A stretch of 64,000 bases of DNA. Source: Paragordius varius (lineage: Eukaryota > Nematomorpha). The notes below the pieces were generated by a model. That model searched no databases, was not told the DNA's origin, and saw nothing but the letters and a program-made list of their open reading frames with translations. The DNA lies in assembly GCA_964247055.1 (NCBI GenBank), contig OZ176051.1, positions 8,866,001 to 8,930,000 of the forward strand, read 5' to 3'. Below are positions 1-11,338 of the stretch, one piece after another. Numbering within the stretch: position 1 is the stretch's first letter; the number at the start of each line of letters is the position of its first letter. Both the position numbers and the translations under genes were made by a program.

Positions 1-590
1 TTTGAATGACATTATAGCAATAATTAATTTTTTGTTTTATCTTTTTTAGACATTCACTGCCATCTTAACAAAATTTTAGTTTTCATTAATTGGTTTAAAA
101 AATACATCAATTAAGAAAAAGGCTCTCGCTTCGCGGGTTTGTCGCTTCCTATGTCCAATATTAACCATCTGTGTAAAACATATTAGTAGGCATTTTATAA
201 TTTTTTATTACTCTTTCGAATATTATATAACAAATGGTCATTTTTTGTATATTTTTATTTCATATTTATTGTTAAAATGATATAAAAATCATAGTGGCAG
301 AAATTTTTTTGTCTTTATCATTATTTATTAAATTCTTTTTTTGTAATAAGTCAAGATTGATGAAATTAACATAAATATAGTACTTTTAATTATTATATGA
401 TTAGCATTTATTTAATTCTTGTAGATGTTTAAAATGGAAAATATATGGCAAACTTGACTTTACAGAGATTCGCGTGGAATAAGGTACTGTTTTTGATAGG
501 TTAAAAAAATATACCGGTCTGAATCCATTTATATTCAGTCATTAGCGGACACGTATAAATGATGGCCAAAATTAAACTTATTTAACAAAA
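1..590. other. AT-rich sequence without a recognised gene
   Basis: Homopolymer-rich AT sequence with no convincing coding segment. It lies left of the duplicated block that carries the cationic peptide genes. Confidence 0.5.
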
Positions 591-1140
591 ATGGTAACCC
601 AATAGCTCATTTGAGTGATTTAAAATCAAATAATTGGAAAATTTATTATATTTTCTTACAATTTTTTATCCTTATAAGTTTTATATAATTATTTTAATTA
701 TTTTACATCGCATGCATACATATTTTTTAAAGATTGTCCTTTTACATGCAAGTATTTAAAGCAAGCCAAATCTACTAGCCAAGTCTCATGCCTTTATTAT
801 AACTAAAATTATACTTAAATATAAATAACCATTTTTTGTTTAATATTCAATTATCATTGAATGACATTTATATTATTTGATAATGATATATTTTACGCAT
901 TACCTTCGTTATTTTAAATCCGAATCGTTGAGTTTTGCGCCAAAAAATTAGATAAAATATTGGCAAAAACAGCATTTTCGTTAATTTTTTCAGTATGACT
1001 CACTGAATTTTCTTAATAATTTTGCAAAAAAATATTGATTTTAATTACGATATGTTCTCATTCCAAATAAAATACTAAATTAAACGATAATGTGATTAAC
1101 TTTTATTGCAAAAAAGGTTATAATCATGAATGAGTAAAAG

Positions 1141-1150
1141 TATAAAAGGG
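1141..1150 (+). promoter_or_regulatory. TATA box of cationic peptide gene copy 1
   Basis: TATAAAAGGG lies 54 bp upstream of the proposed start codon. The same box occurs at the matching place before copy 2 (4579-4588), within conserved flanking DNA, which supports a real core promoter. Confidence 0.6.
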
Positions 1151-1194
1151 CAAACATTTATCTATGTTGATTTTATATAAAATATATCTTTATT

Positions 1195-2063
1195 ATGCAA
1201 TTGATAGATATTCCTAAACTTCTAGCGGTAATACTTTTTATATAGTGAACTTTTTAGACAATTCATGTTTCCTTTAATCATTCATTCTTTTCGACACGAT
1301 GTGTTGATGAGTTTTTAACCACGATTGGGCTTTTTTATGACAGCACACATGGTTAAAATTAATTAATATTCTTTTTTAAATATTACTATAGGATGAGTAT
1401 AAATACATTGCTAGTTTTGCTTAAAATATATCCAGATAGTAATTTACAATTAACACTTGGATACAACACATTCATTTTAGTCCTTCGATTCAAATTGGAG
1501 TAGTTGGACACCACAGGCCTGTTTAAATCTAAATATTTTTAAAAATATGGAAAAAAACGAAACCATGGCAAAATTTTGCACTTATTTAACATTTATAAAC
1601 CGGAAAATATAAAAAAATTTATTCAAAAATACTTGATATTACTTATTTTAGGGTAAAACCCAAAGGTAAAATTTTTATCCACGTGACATGTGTGCATTGG
1701 CTTAATTGAAAAATACTACAAAATAATACACTTTTTCTATTTCTATCAATGCTATATGTGATTAAAATAAATAATTTGCTTAAATTATACCTTTAAAAAT
1801 AAATATAAAACTTTTTTTTCAAAACGAAGTTTAATTTAGATTTTAGCTTATTTATATAAATAGGACAGAAGCATATTTAAATTGGCACCGTTTCCTTCTG
1901 TAGTTTTTTAAAAATATTTAATTAAATTTAGTCTGGGGTATATTATATACCCCAATTTAAATCTAAATGTTAAGGGCAGTGACATTATTATAGAAAAAAA
2001 ACCAATAAAAGTGAAAATAAAACATTTTCTTTGCACCAACTTTTACAGCCATGATATCACTAG

Positions 2064-2097
<34 letters not shown>

Positions 2098-2282
2098 TTT
2101 TACTGTGTATGTTTATAAAAACATTCAACCATTTTAAAAAATTCGTTTTTTGGAATATGGTCCTTGCCTTTTTTAATTTGGCATTCATTTTTATCATAAT
2201 TATTGAATTAAAATTTGTTTTAATAAAAAAGAAGGCAATATAAAAAAAATCATTTATAAAGCACCTATATAATTATATTCGA

Positions 2283-2313
<31 letters not shown>

Positions 2314-2624
2314 AGGTGTCAATTTTACTGAATGTATCCCCTTACATAATCAATGAATCATGATTTCAATGTTATTAATATAAAAATGGAATTTATTTTT
2401 TCTAGATTGTCAATGTGTTAGTGTTTGCTGTCCTATGGAATCAAAATGGGGCTTCTTCAGAAGTTTTGTCGGTCGGAGCGGAATTGGACAATAACCTGGA
2501 AAAGATTAATTTTGTGAACTCAAAAAAAATAATTCGCCAAAAACGATTCGATAATAATCGACCCAAGAGAGACAGTTCAAGAGATCGACGCTCCAATAGA
2601 GATAGATCACGTCATCGCTCATAA
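1195..2624 (+). CDS. Secreted cationic prepropeptide, copy 1 (two exons)
   Basis: Family not recognised. Exons 1195-1227 and 2406-2624 join in phase 0 (donor GTAATA, acceptor TTTTCTAG) to give 83 residues. The first exon alone reads MQLIDIPKLLA; with exon 2 (IVNVLVFAVLW) it forms a hydrophobic signal peptide probably cut near the NGASS sequence. A short acidic pro-region ends in IIRQKR, a perfect R-X-K-R furin-type site at about residue 58. The remaining 25 residues are dominated by Arg, Asp, Ser and Asn. The pre-pro part is nearly identical to copy 2, while the part after RQKR is quite different. The intron carries a TTAA MITE and a (TA)n run. The likely fate is secretion and cleavage to a basic peptide; defence, signalling or toxin roles cannot be told apart from sequence. 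Confidence 0.7.
1454..1969. mobile_element. TTAA-flanked MITE (piggyBac-like), copy 1
   Basis: The ends are inverted versions of each other (CACTTCGATTCAAATTGG class, with an extra ~27 bp in the left arm) and sit between TTAA at 1450-1453 and 1970-1973. A second copy lies at 36412-36891. No coding capacity is seen. It occupies the intron of peptide copy 1 and is absent from the paralogous intron of copy 2, so it arrived after the duplication. Confidence 0.65.
2066..2096. repeat. (TA)n microsatellite
   Basis: A pure TA dinucleotide run. Similar runs occur at about 2290-2312, 6936-6957, 24583-24613, 42318-42357, 46867-46922 and 63189-63211. Confidence 0.9.
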
Positions 2625-3120
2625 AACTCTAATAATACTAATATTACTAAAAAAAATAAATGATGCAAACGAATTTTCATAAAAATAATAAATTATTTAT
2701 CTAATTAAATGTTTTTAGTTAAGCCAACTGCAAAGGGCTCATTTAGTTTATGAAACATAAGGAGTTGTTAAGTTAAAAAATTATATTTGCATTAAATCAA
2801 ATAATGGCAGAATCCGCGCACATTATTTTAAGATAATTAATTTTAAGAAACGTATTTAGGATTTGTAAATATATTTCAAATTATTGGTTCTTTTCATAAT
2901 CATTGGTCTTTTAATTTAATTATTTTGATTGTTATCCTGGCCGAAAATAATAAATAATTGTTCAATTTTAAGAAAATATGCATAATATATCGAGATTTGA
3001 CAATATTTAAAATGATTACTGTATAGTATTTGAAGCTCTATCAAACAAGTCTGAATATTGTTAAAAGAGCATTTATTCATGGATCAATGAGACATTTATT
3101 AATCAACAAACAGTAAGTAT

Positions 3121-3960
3121 TTAAAATTATGACCTATGTTTGATAAGGAAGATAATTAATTTTTTATGAATCCTAGATATCTTTATTATATTGAAAAAAT
3201 GTTTCCAAATTTTCAAACTCAATACAAATTCAGGTACACAATGCATTCCCCCCCCCCCAAAAAAAAAATACAACCACTAAATTACAAAGATTTAAATATG
3301 ATAAAACTTTGCTATATAGTGCAATTTATTATTACCGAAAGGATTATCTATCAATTGCATGGAAAAAATTATATCAAATAAAATAAACATATAAATATTT
3401 GTCTTTTTTTAACCTTTTTGTCATAAAAGTTAATCATGTATTTGATAAAAAATATGATCATTGGAAACATTTTCAAAACTATTGGATAAATCCTTTGAGT
3501 GTCCCTGAAAACAAATTAACCAAAAGGCTGTTTTTACCAACATTATATCTAATAATATATATATATTCTCAGGGTAAAAAATTTAAAATAATATGGGAAA
3601 ATCATTTAAAAGAGATTTGATGTGTCAGTTTAATGATAAATAATAAATTTTTTTTTATTTAATGATGTCAAAAATTGTAGTTTAATATACACAGCGGAAT
3701 TTCTCGCAGGGTTGGGATCTCCCTTATATGAATGTAATCATGTGCGTGGCATGGCAGCTTATAAGAGAAACTATTTGAACATAATGTTCGCGATAAAATA
3801 CAAAAGGATTAACATTTTATTTTATTAATTTAGGGTACGCGATAATCTTAGAGGTAGTATTCGAATTATTCCATCTATAAAAACTGAGCCTAATTCTTCT
3901 TCAATTTTTGTAAAGGCGCTGTAATGATTTTTTTCTTGGATAAACTCACAATTTTGCCAA
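3121..3960. other. Spacer between the duplicated units
   Basis: AT-rich sequence with short open frames (3166-3381, 3399-3620) that look like chance ORFs: Lys/Ile/Tyr/Phe-rich, without motifs or splice context. Nothing else is seen. Confidence 0.5.
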
Positions 3961-4578
3961 ATAGTGTACTGGTTAATTTTTAGACTTGTTAACTTGTTAA
4001 TCATTAAATGAAGTATAATATATTACTTAAAATATTTCAAGTGTTAAACTCATATGGTAAAATAGCCTTTTATAAACTTTTAGAATATTTTACCTTATAT
4101 TTAAATTAAATAATATTATTTTAATTATTTTATATTACGCGAACATATGTTTAAAAAATTGTTCCTTTTACAAGCTGTCATGTCGCGTACATATTTACAT
4201 TAATAGGAATATAAACCTAGTCCTACTATCTTTTTGTCATCATCTAATAATTGAAATTTTTTTTAATTTTCAATTATCATTGAATGACATAAATCTCATT
4301 TAATTCCAATTTTTAAAATGATATTTTATACCTCATTAATAACATAATTTTGTAATCCGATATTTTTATAACCCAAAATTGGATACAATATTGGCCAAAA
4401 CACCATTTATGTTAATTTGTCCTGAGGGTAACTCACAGTTCCAATAATTTTTGGAGATTAAATACAAAAAGATACTGATTTTAAAGTAGTAATATTTTTT
4501 ATGCCAAACAAAATATTATTTAAAAAGACATTATAATTAACTTTTATGGCACAAAAGGTTATTGTCATAAATTAAAGG

Positions 4579-4588
4579 TATAAAAGGG
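4579..4588 (+). promoter_or_regulatory. TATA box of cationic peptide gene copy 2
   Basis: TATAAAAGGG lies 42 bp before the start codon and is identical to the box of copy 1. Confidence 0.6.
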
Positions 4589-4629
4589 CAATTATTCATT
4601 TATGTTGATTTTATTTGAGATACTTTATC

Positions 4630-6924
4630 ATGAAATTGATAGACATTCCTAAACTTATTGCAGTAAATTTTTTATCCATTGAACTTTATAAATAATACAC
4701 AATTACCTTTTCCTTTAATCCCAAATAAGTTTTAATGGTGCAATAATCTTTTGACGACCCCGAAACATATTATTATACAATTTACAAATGCTTAAATATG
4801 TATTTGAAGATGTGGGTTATTAATGAATTATAATTAAAAATTTAAAGTCCAAACTCGTTTCGAATATTTTTGTTATTTGCAGGTACAAACATGCGTTAAA
4901 GATTTATTTAATATTTCATATATAATATTTTATAAAAATAATTATTAGATGAGTATAAATCAGGGCTTGGAACCGGTTCAAAAAAAGTGAAACCGGAACT
5001 GGGTTGGTTCCTGAACAAATGAGACCGGAACCGGGTTAGTTACTTAAAAATTTAGCGGTTCCGGAACCGGTACTTTACATTTAGAACCGGTTCCATTTCG
5101 CTTCCTGACTTTAGATTAAAAGATTTTCTTTCAAAATTATTATAATATTAATTCAAACAAAATATTAACAAATATAAATCAAACAATTGATCATAAATTT
5201 CCAAATGTATAGTGAAAAAATTTAGTGTAGCATAAAAAATGAAACAAATTATAAAAATCTATAGGTATAAATGAGTGTTAAATGAAGTATGTCATCTATA
5301 AAAATCTTTATTTAACTTTAAAAAATTTTTTCACCAAGCAATTTGCTGGTCAAACTGCTTCTCCGGTCAGAAAATAAATTAAGGGTTAAAAATCTCCTTT
5401 CAACGGAGAACATATACTAGCATGTGTTATAAATAAACTTGAGTTATGACTATTAGTTTTTCAAAAACAGCCGAATCGCCCAAAATTCAGAGAGTATCGC
5501 TAATATAGGCGCTTGGTTTTAGGTTTGAAGTATTTATAGTGGTACAATCAAATTTAAATAATAAAATAAAATTTTATAATAAAATGGGAACCAGTATTTA
5601 AGGGGGTAGAACCGGAACCGCGTTGGTTCCATCCCAATGGAACCTGTTCTTGTTTAAATTCTAGGAACCGGGTTCCGGTTCCAACTCCTGGTATAAATAC
5701 ATAGCTCGTCTTTTATTAAATATTGGCAGAAAGCATTTACATTTAAGTATGTAATTATTTTGGTATTAAAGGAGAAAAATTAAAAAATACATTAATTTCC
5801 ATGCACCAACCTTTTAAGCTAAAAATATGGCTTTCAAGTAATGTTTATTTACTTTGTACATTATATTAATAACATTCGATTGTTTTTCAACATTCGTTTT
5901 TTGGGGAATAACCTTGACTGTTATTTTTTAAAGTGTGCTAATTTCATTTTTCTAACAGCTCATGACCTTTTGGAGTTTTATATCCCAGAGCGATTTTGAA
6001 TTTAAATGTCTTAAAAGTATTAAGTATTGGGTTGAATTAAAAAATATGCTTTCACCGAATAGTACAAAATTATTTTCAAAAAAATAATCCCATCTCAAAT
6101 ACTTCCCTGCCATTTCTTTCTTTTAATTTTAAATCCTAAAATCAACAGGCAATGTATATTATGGTTAGAAAATGTAAATAATTAACTTTATAAAATTTTA
6201 TATTGCTTTACCAAAATAAACTTAATATTTATTGATTTTAAAATCAGCTGTTTAGATCATTCATATTTTAGAGCTATCCCAATTTTGGATTCTAGAAGTT
6301 AAACTGGAGAAAATAAAAACTTTTTTAATACAGGAGAACAATTATTGATAATTAATTTTTAACCAAAATAACCTTCACAAGTTTATTTACAAAATTGAGC
6401 TCTGAGATATTAAACTGCCCCAATATATCATCGCGGACAAAAAAGTGAAAAGGTCATTAAATGTTAATTATAAATAGTGAATACTTGGTTATTAGCAAAG
6501 ATAATTTGTTACTGAAATGCTTTCCCATCTTTTTCACAAAAAGCGATTTGTATGCTTATTATTTAATTTATAATATTTATGTAATTTATACGAATGCATA
6601 TCATATTATATATTCACAATTGATCATTATTTTCATGCCCTCATAATCAAAAATAAATTATTTTTTCTTTAGATCGTTAATTTGTTACTGTTTGCTGTCC
6701 TATGGAATCAAAATGGAGCTTCTTCAGAAGTTTTGTCGGTCGGAGCTGAATTAGAAAACAAAAACCTGGAAAAGATGAATTATGTCAACTCAAAAAAATT
6801 AATTCGCCAAAAACGAGACTATCATTATCGAAGGAGATACCATTCACATTATCGTCGCTCCCATTATCGAGGTTCCCATAGATATGGACGCTCCCATAGA
6901 TATAGATCGGGTTATTACAAATAA
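4630..6924 (+). CDS. Secreted cationic His/Arg/Tyr-rich prepropeptide, copy 2
   Basis: Family not recognised. Exons 4630-4662 (MKLIDIPKLIA, donor GTAAAT) and 6673-6924 (acceptor TTTCTTTAG) join in phase 0 to give 94 residues. The signal peptide spans about residues 1-27 with core IVNLLLFAVLW. The pro-region is LSVGAELENKNLEKMNYVNS and ends at LIRQKR, a furin-type site. The predicted mature part is about 35 residues made almost wholly of Arg, His, Tyr, Ser and Gly in a loose repeat (RRSHYRGSHRYGRSHRYR), so strongly positive, more so at acidic pH. The signal and pro parts match copy 1 at most positions, while the mature part does not. Possible roles are antimicrobial peptide, matrix or nucleic-acid binder, or toxin; the sequence does not decide. 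Confidence 0.72.
4961..5690. mobile_element. hAT-type MITE with ACCGGTTCC ends
   Basis: The ends CAGGGCTTGGAACCGG and its inverted counterpart (reading CAGGAGTTGGAACCGG from the right) are flanked by a perfect 8-bp duplication GTATAAAT (4953-4960 and 5691-5698). Subterminal zones are full of AACCGG repeats in both orientations. No transposase is seen. It sits inside the intron of peptide copy 2; copy 1 shows the empty site. Confidence 0.85.
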
Positions 6925-6935
6925 ACCATTCCAAT

Positions 6936-6957
6936 ATATATATATATATATATATAT
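6936..6957. repeat. (TA)n microsatellite
   Basis: A pure TA run just after the stop codon of peptide copy 2. Confidence 0.8.
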
Positions 6958-7038
6958 AACAAAAAAATATTCAAACAAAATAAATACTATTCAATGATTT
7001 ATATTAATTTTTTATGTAATACAACTAAAGGTCTATCT

Positions 7039-9392
7039 CAGTGGTATTCACCAAAAATTTGACGGGCGTAATAAAATATAATTTTTTTTCGAGGGCCATG
7101 AACCCTATAATGGCAAATCCATAGCTATTTGACACATATGCACATATTTATACTCTATATCAGCACAATGAATTTTTTGCGGATCGCATGCAAATCCAGC
7201 TATAAACTCGTTGTGCACCATTTAGTTTAAAATATTTTGATAACATTTATTTTGATATTAACCAATAATTTTCGACAAATTTGGTTTCATCGGTTAAGCG
7301 ATTTCTGTTTGTACTCTTGACGTACTTCATTTTTGAATATGCCGTTCTCACTTGCGTTAGTTGAGGGAAAAACAGTTAAGATAACTTGCGCAGATATTTT
7401 TATATTTTAATTATTTGACACATCTTGCCAAAACTCTACATAACTTTCTTCTTTACGATTCTCCTTAAATAAAGCCTAAATTGGAATAATTCTTAAAATC
7501 TACGAATTCTTCAATGATATGCGCCTTATCAAAACCGAAAAGCTCAAGTTGCTTAATATTGGATATATCCATATGCCATGGATTTTCAACGAATTTAAGA
7601 AATTTTAATAATTCTTATTTCTTGAAATCTAAATTTCATCTTATTGGATAAAAATGTTTTGTATTATTAAATTAATCTCCGCAGTAAATTCCACATCCTC
7701 ATGAATCGTTTTAAGTGTTGGAAAATATATGTTTAATTAAAAAATCTTGTTTATATATTAATTTTCATCAAAAGCAAATATTTGATTAGCAAATTGAATT
7801 ATTATTTTGCTTCCTTGAAGACTTGTATTAAAACTAAGCAATGTCGCATAGGTAGGCATAAAACCCACCACTTGTCACTATTAATTTCCTCGTAAACTTT
7901 CTGTTATCTTTTTTAAATAATAGGATTTCATGTTTTCAAACAAAAAATCTATCTAATACTTTGCTAAGGCTTAGTCAGCTCACAGCGGTGTACAAAAGAA
8001 TATCATCAAACTCACTGTGGATATCTTTTAGAAGGTTTTTGAATTTACGGCGGTTGAATTCTAAGCCACGGATGTGGTTAACTATATCCACAACCGTTTT
8101 AATTACTGAATTGAGGGATTCATCTGTATACGCAAAACCTGTTGATGAATAAAGCAGTTAAAGGATAAAATATTTTGCAAATTATATTTGTTTTCGAAAG
8201 AGGATTAAATCCTTTATCTATTCCAATCATAGAGGACAGCCATCTGTATAGAAAACCATTTTTTCAAAGATATACCATTACTATCGAAAAATGTGCTAAT
8301 TATTTCGAGAAAATCCCTTCTTTTCGTGGTATTTTCATTGAAAATTTTAAATATTTCTCGTTAATTAACGTTATAAAATCTCATGAAGAGGGCACATTGA
8401 GGTTTTGAACTATCAGTGCTAGAATCAAAAGCAATACTAAAATATTTGCAGTTTTTCAGAGCCAATGTATTAAAAATATATTGAGACATATCTTCAACGC
8501 GTCGAGCACATGTTGAATCAGAAAGTTGAAGAATTTGCCTCATAATTTGATCTTTATTATGGAACTTATCAAATAAAAAAAGTGCAACCATTTATTAGAC
8601 TTTTTTATTAATTGGGAATCAGCAAACGGTTTCATATTTTTTCCTGAATATAGAAAATTTTATACGAAGCTAATGTTACAACTTTTTCCTGGGGAAAGCT
8701 ATCGACATAGATTTTTTTTCTGGCGTAACTTAATCTTTTTATATTTTTCGTTTCTTTCCTCATGAATTTCTGGTAGTTTGTAAGATTGGTGGGTTGTAAA
8801 ATGTCTTTCAATTTGTTTTTTGTATAATTGTGTTGTTACATATAATCCAGGACATTTTTATTTAAAACAACATAGAATTTTTCACATTCTTTTTTAAGGA
8901 GCGATTTTCGTGGGAAAATTTACGTTTTTTAGCATTTGTCCTTTGAATTTATGTTTAAATATTATGTAAACTTTTTCAAAAAAATAGGATAATTTGAATT
9001 ATGCTATAAAAAACAGGTCGAAATATAATGATGTTTATTTGAAAAATATTTTATGGGAATGAGTTATATAAAATGATGCAGGATAGCAATCAAAGGTATA
9101 TGTATATGCAAGTTTGGGTGAAAGATTTGCTTAAATACAAAAATGGAAGGCAATAAAAATTTCAAAATAGAAAATAAAATAGAATACAGAAACAACGTGT
9201 GCCAAAATTTTGAAATCATTTTAAAGGAGGGAAATTTTACATTTCAAGTTGAGTAAAAAAATAAAAATTACTAAAATTAAATAAGAAAATAAATTAATAT
9301 TAAAATAAGCGAAAATTCGTTTATGTGTATTTTAAAAAATTCATCCATTAAAAAAATATTTTAAATATCAATATGGTCATAAGGATAAAGTG
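7039..9392 (-). mobile_element. Dead hAT transposon, copy A (GTF2IRD2/ZBED-like)
   Basis: Flanked by a perfect 8-bp duplication GTCTATCT (7031-7038 and 9393-9400). The left end begins CAGTGGTATTCACC. Its inside matches, in reverse, the element at 33536-35647, including stretches coding for a BED/C2HC-like start and the C-terminal dimerisation part of a hAT transposase. The coding sequence is fragmented by many stops. The GC-rich subterminal block of copy B is missing at the right end. The longest remaining pieces are about 60-80 codons. Confidence 0.85.
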
Positions 9393-10024
9393 GTCTATCT
9401 AGTTAGTCATAGGAAACCAATAATTATTAACGAAAGTTTATAATGAATGAAATATGATGATTCGCCTGGTATTTTTAAAAAGATGCTCCAATGTTTGCAT
9501 ATTAGCCTAAATCAAATAATCTCGAATCGGCGCGCATCATTTTAAAAATTATTTTGTAATTAATTATATTTTGAGGATATACATAAAATTATATTGGTTT
9601 TTATCTTAATTTTTTATATGGGTCTTTAATTTGAAATTAAATATCCTACTGTTTGTTTAATTTAGGCCACTTAGCAGGCTAAAAATTGCTATATTTTACG
9701 AAAAAATGCGTATTTAAATGAGATTTAGCAATATTTTAAGAAGTAACTTATTGTACATTCGAAAATTAAACATATTGATTAACTCGTAATCATTAATGGC
9801 TATTAAATCATCTAGCAAAATATTTCGCAATGATAAAAATAGTTTTTTGACGTATAAAGTTATGAATTTAAGTTTCATTAAGGCAATTGTAATCGATTAA
9901 TTAATGGATGATAACTTCAGAAGCATTGAATAATATTGAAAAGGTGTTTTTATTTCATTCAAACTCATATTTAAAAACTTCACAGGTATAACGCATTATA
10001 TAAGACATAACACAAAAATATAAC

Positions 10025-10975
10025 CAGAGTTTCGGAACCGGGTTCTTAAAATAGCAGGAACCGGTCCGTTTAGTAAGACAGCCCGGTTTTAGTTTCAATT
10101 TTCGCCAAGAACCGCCGCGGAAATAAAATTTATTGTTTGAATTATTATTCAAGGATCGGCCACCATATTTTAACAATTTGTTGTTTGATTTTTATTTTTC
10201 CAAAATATTCATCATGTAATAACATTTTTTTATCATATTCGATTGAAATTGAATAACCATGTTGAGAATTTTTTCTTTCAGCATTTAGAGAGAACAACAG
10301 ATCTAAGCATTATCACTTTATTCTTTAGGGTAACAAACATTTGCTTTATTAATTAATGAAATAATTTGGTAAAAACCATAAACTATATATTGGAGTCTCA
10401 TAGCTTAGGAAAAGGAAAAATACGATAAATTTATTATTATGCCTTCGTATATTTTTTACTTTTAATAATTTTCGAAAATCTTTTTTTTAAATATTTTTCC
10501 AATCCCTATGTTATAACAAAACTATAAATTATAGCGTCTATAGACAAATACCTATAACGGTAAAAATGAGCCCCTACATATAATTTGTACTATAACCGCG
10601 GCCCATCTGGGTAAGACTTACTGTTTTTTATTTGGCCATTTAAGGTAATAACGATTTCCTCCATTGCAATAGTTAACACAAATGCACTTAATAACAATCT
10701 TCTTTGTGCTTAACACTTTGCGATTTAATTATGATGACTTATTTTTTGTCCAATTGTTAATTTATATTATTATATTTAATTATATATATATATATATATC
10801 ATTTAATAAAAAGTCAGAAATTAAAAAGAACCGGTTCCAAAAAAGCGGTTTAAGAACCGTTAAATTAAAAACTACCTGGTTTCTGAAATATTTAGGCCTC
10901 ATTCGGAGTTTTAATATGCCCCGGTACCGGTTCCACTTTTTAGTACCGGTTTTAAGTTCCGATATAAACCTTTAA
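10025..10975. mobile_element. Degenerate ACCGGTTCC hAT-like remnant
   Basis: GGAACCGGGTT motifs at about 10035-10090 and repeated GGTACCGGTTCC-type motifs at about 10830-10970 resemble the subterminal zones of the MITE at 4961-5690. The ends and target duplication are not clean, so limits are approximate. The middle is plain AT-rich sequence with a short TA run near 10790. Confidence 0.45.
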
Positions 10976-11338
10976 CTAGATATATGATAATGGGTAGTTA
11001 AATTCGAAATACTGCGTTATTTAGCTGGGACTGTTTTTTAAGGACTATTACAATACAATAATGAGCATTTTTTAGGAACCACACTAAATTCTTTTACTTT
11101 ATATTATTAATAATAAAGTACAAAAAATGACAATCAAACATAATTTTTAAAATATTGATTTAATTAATAATTATTAAATTACAAGAAGTGCACGGTACAT
11201 TACTTGTATTTTACTGTTTCATAACCATTAATTAATTTAATGATAATCTAAACATTATATATTTATTAATAGTTCTTATCTAATCTTCAATCTTGTGTTC
11301 ATGGCTCTTAACAATAAACTACAAATCATTAGTTAAAT

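Larger units (their letters stand above)
590..3100 (+). repeat. Left unit of a tandem segmental duplication
   Basis: The stretch from about 590 to 1230 aligns by eye with about 4020 to 4665, sharing the promoter, exon 1 and flank words such as TTCAATTATCATTGAATGAC. The 3' flank at 2700-3100 aligns with 9430-9780, for example TAAATCAAATAAT followed by a degenerate AT-rich run. The right unit is interrupted by two hAT insertions (4961-5690 and 7039-9392), the left by a TTAA MITE (1454-1969). Identity looks moderate, so the duplication is not recent. Exact ends are uncertain. Confidence 0.75.
3960..9780 (+). repeat. Right unit of the tandem segmental duplication
   Basis: This is the counterpart of 590-3100. 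It was enlarged by a 730-bp hAT-type MITE in the gene's intron (4961-5690) and a 2.35-kb hAT copy just 3' of the gene (7039-9392). At the MITE site, copy 1 still has the uninterrupted target GTATAAATAC near 1397. Confidence 0.7.

Noticed and set aside
3166-3620. Two ~70-codon open frames between the duplicated units
   Set aside because: Composition follows AT bias, with no motifs, splice sites or counterpart in the other unit.
8175-8591. Open frames on both strands inside hAT copy A
   Set aside because: They are fragments or shadows of the decayed transposase, not host genes.
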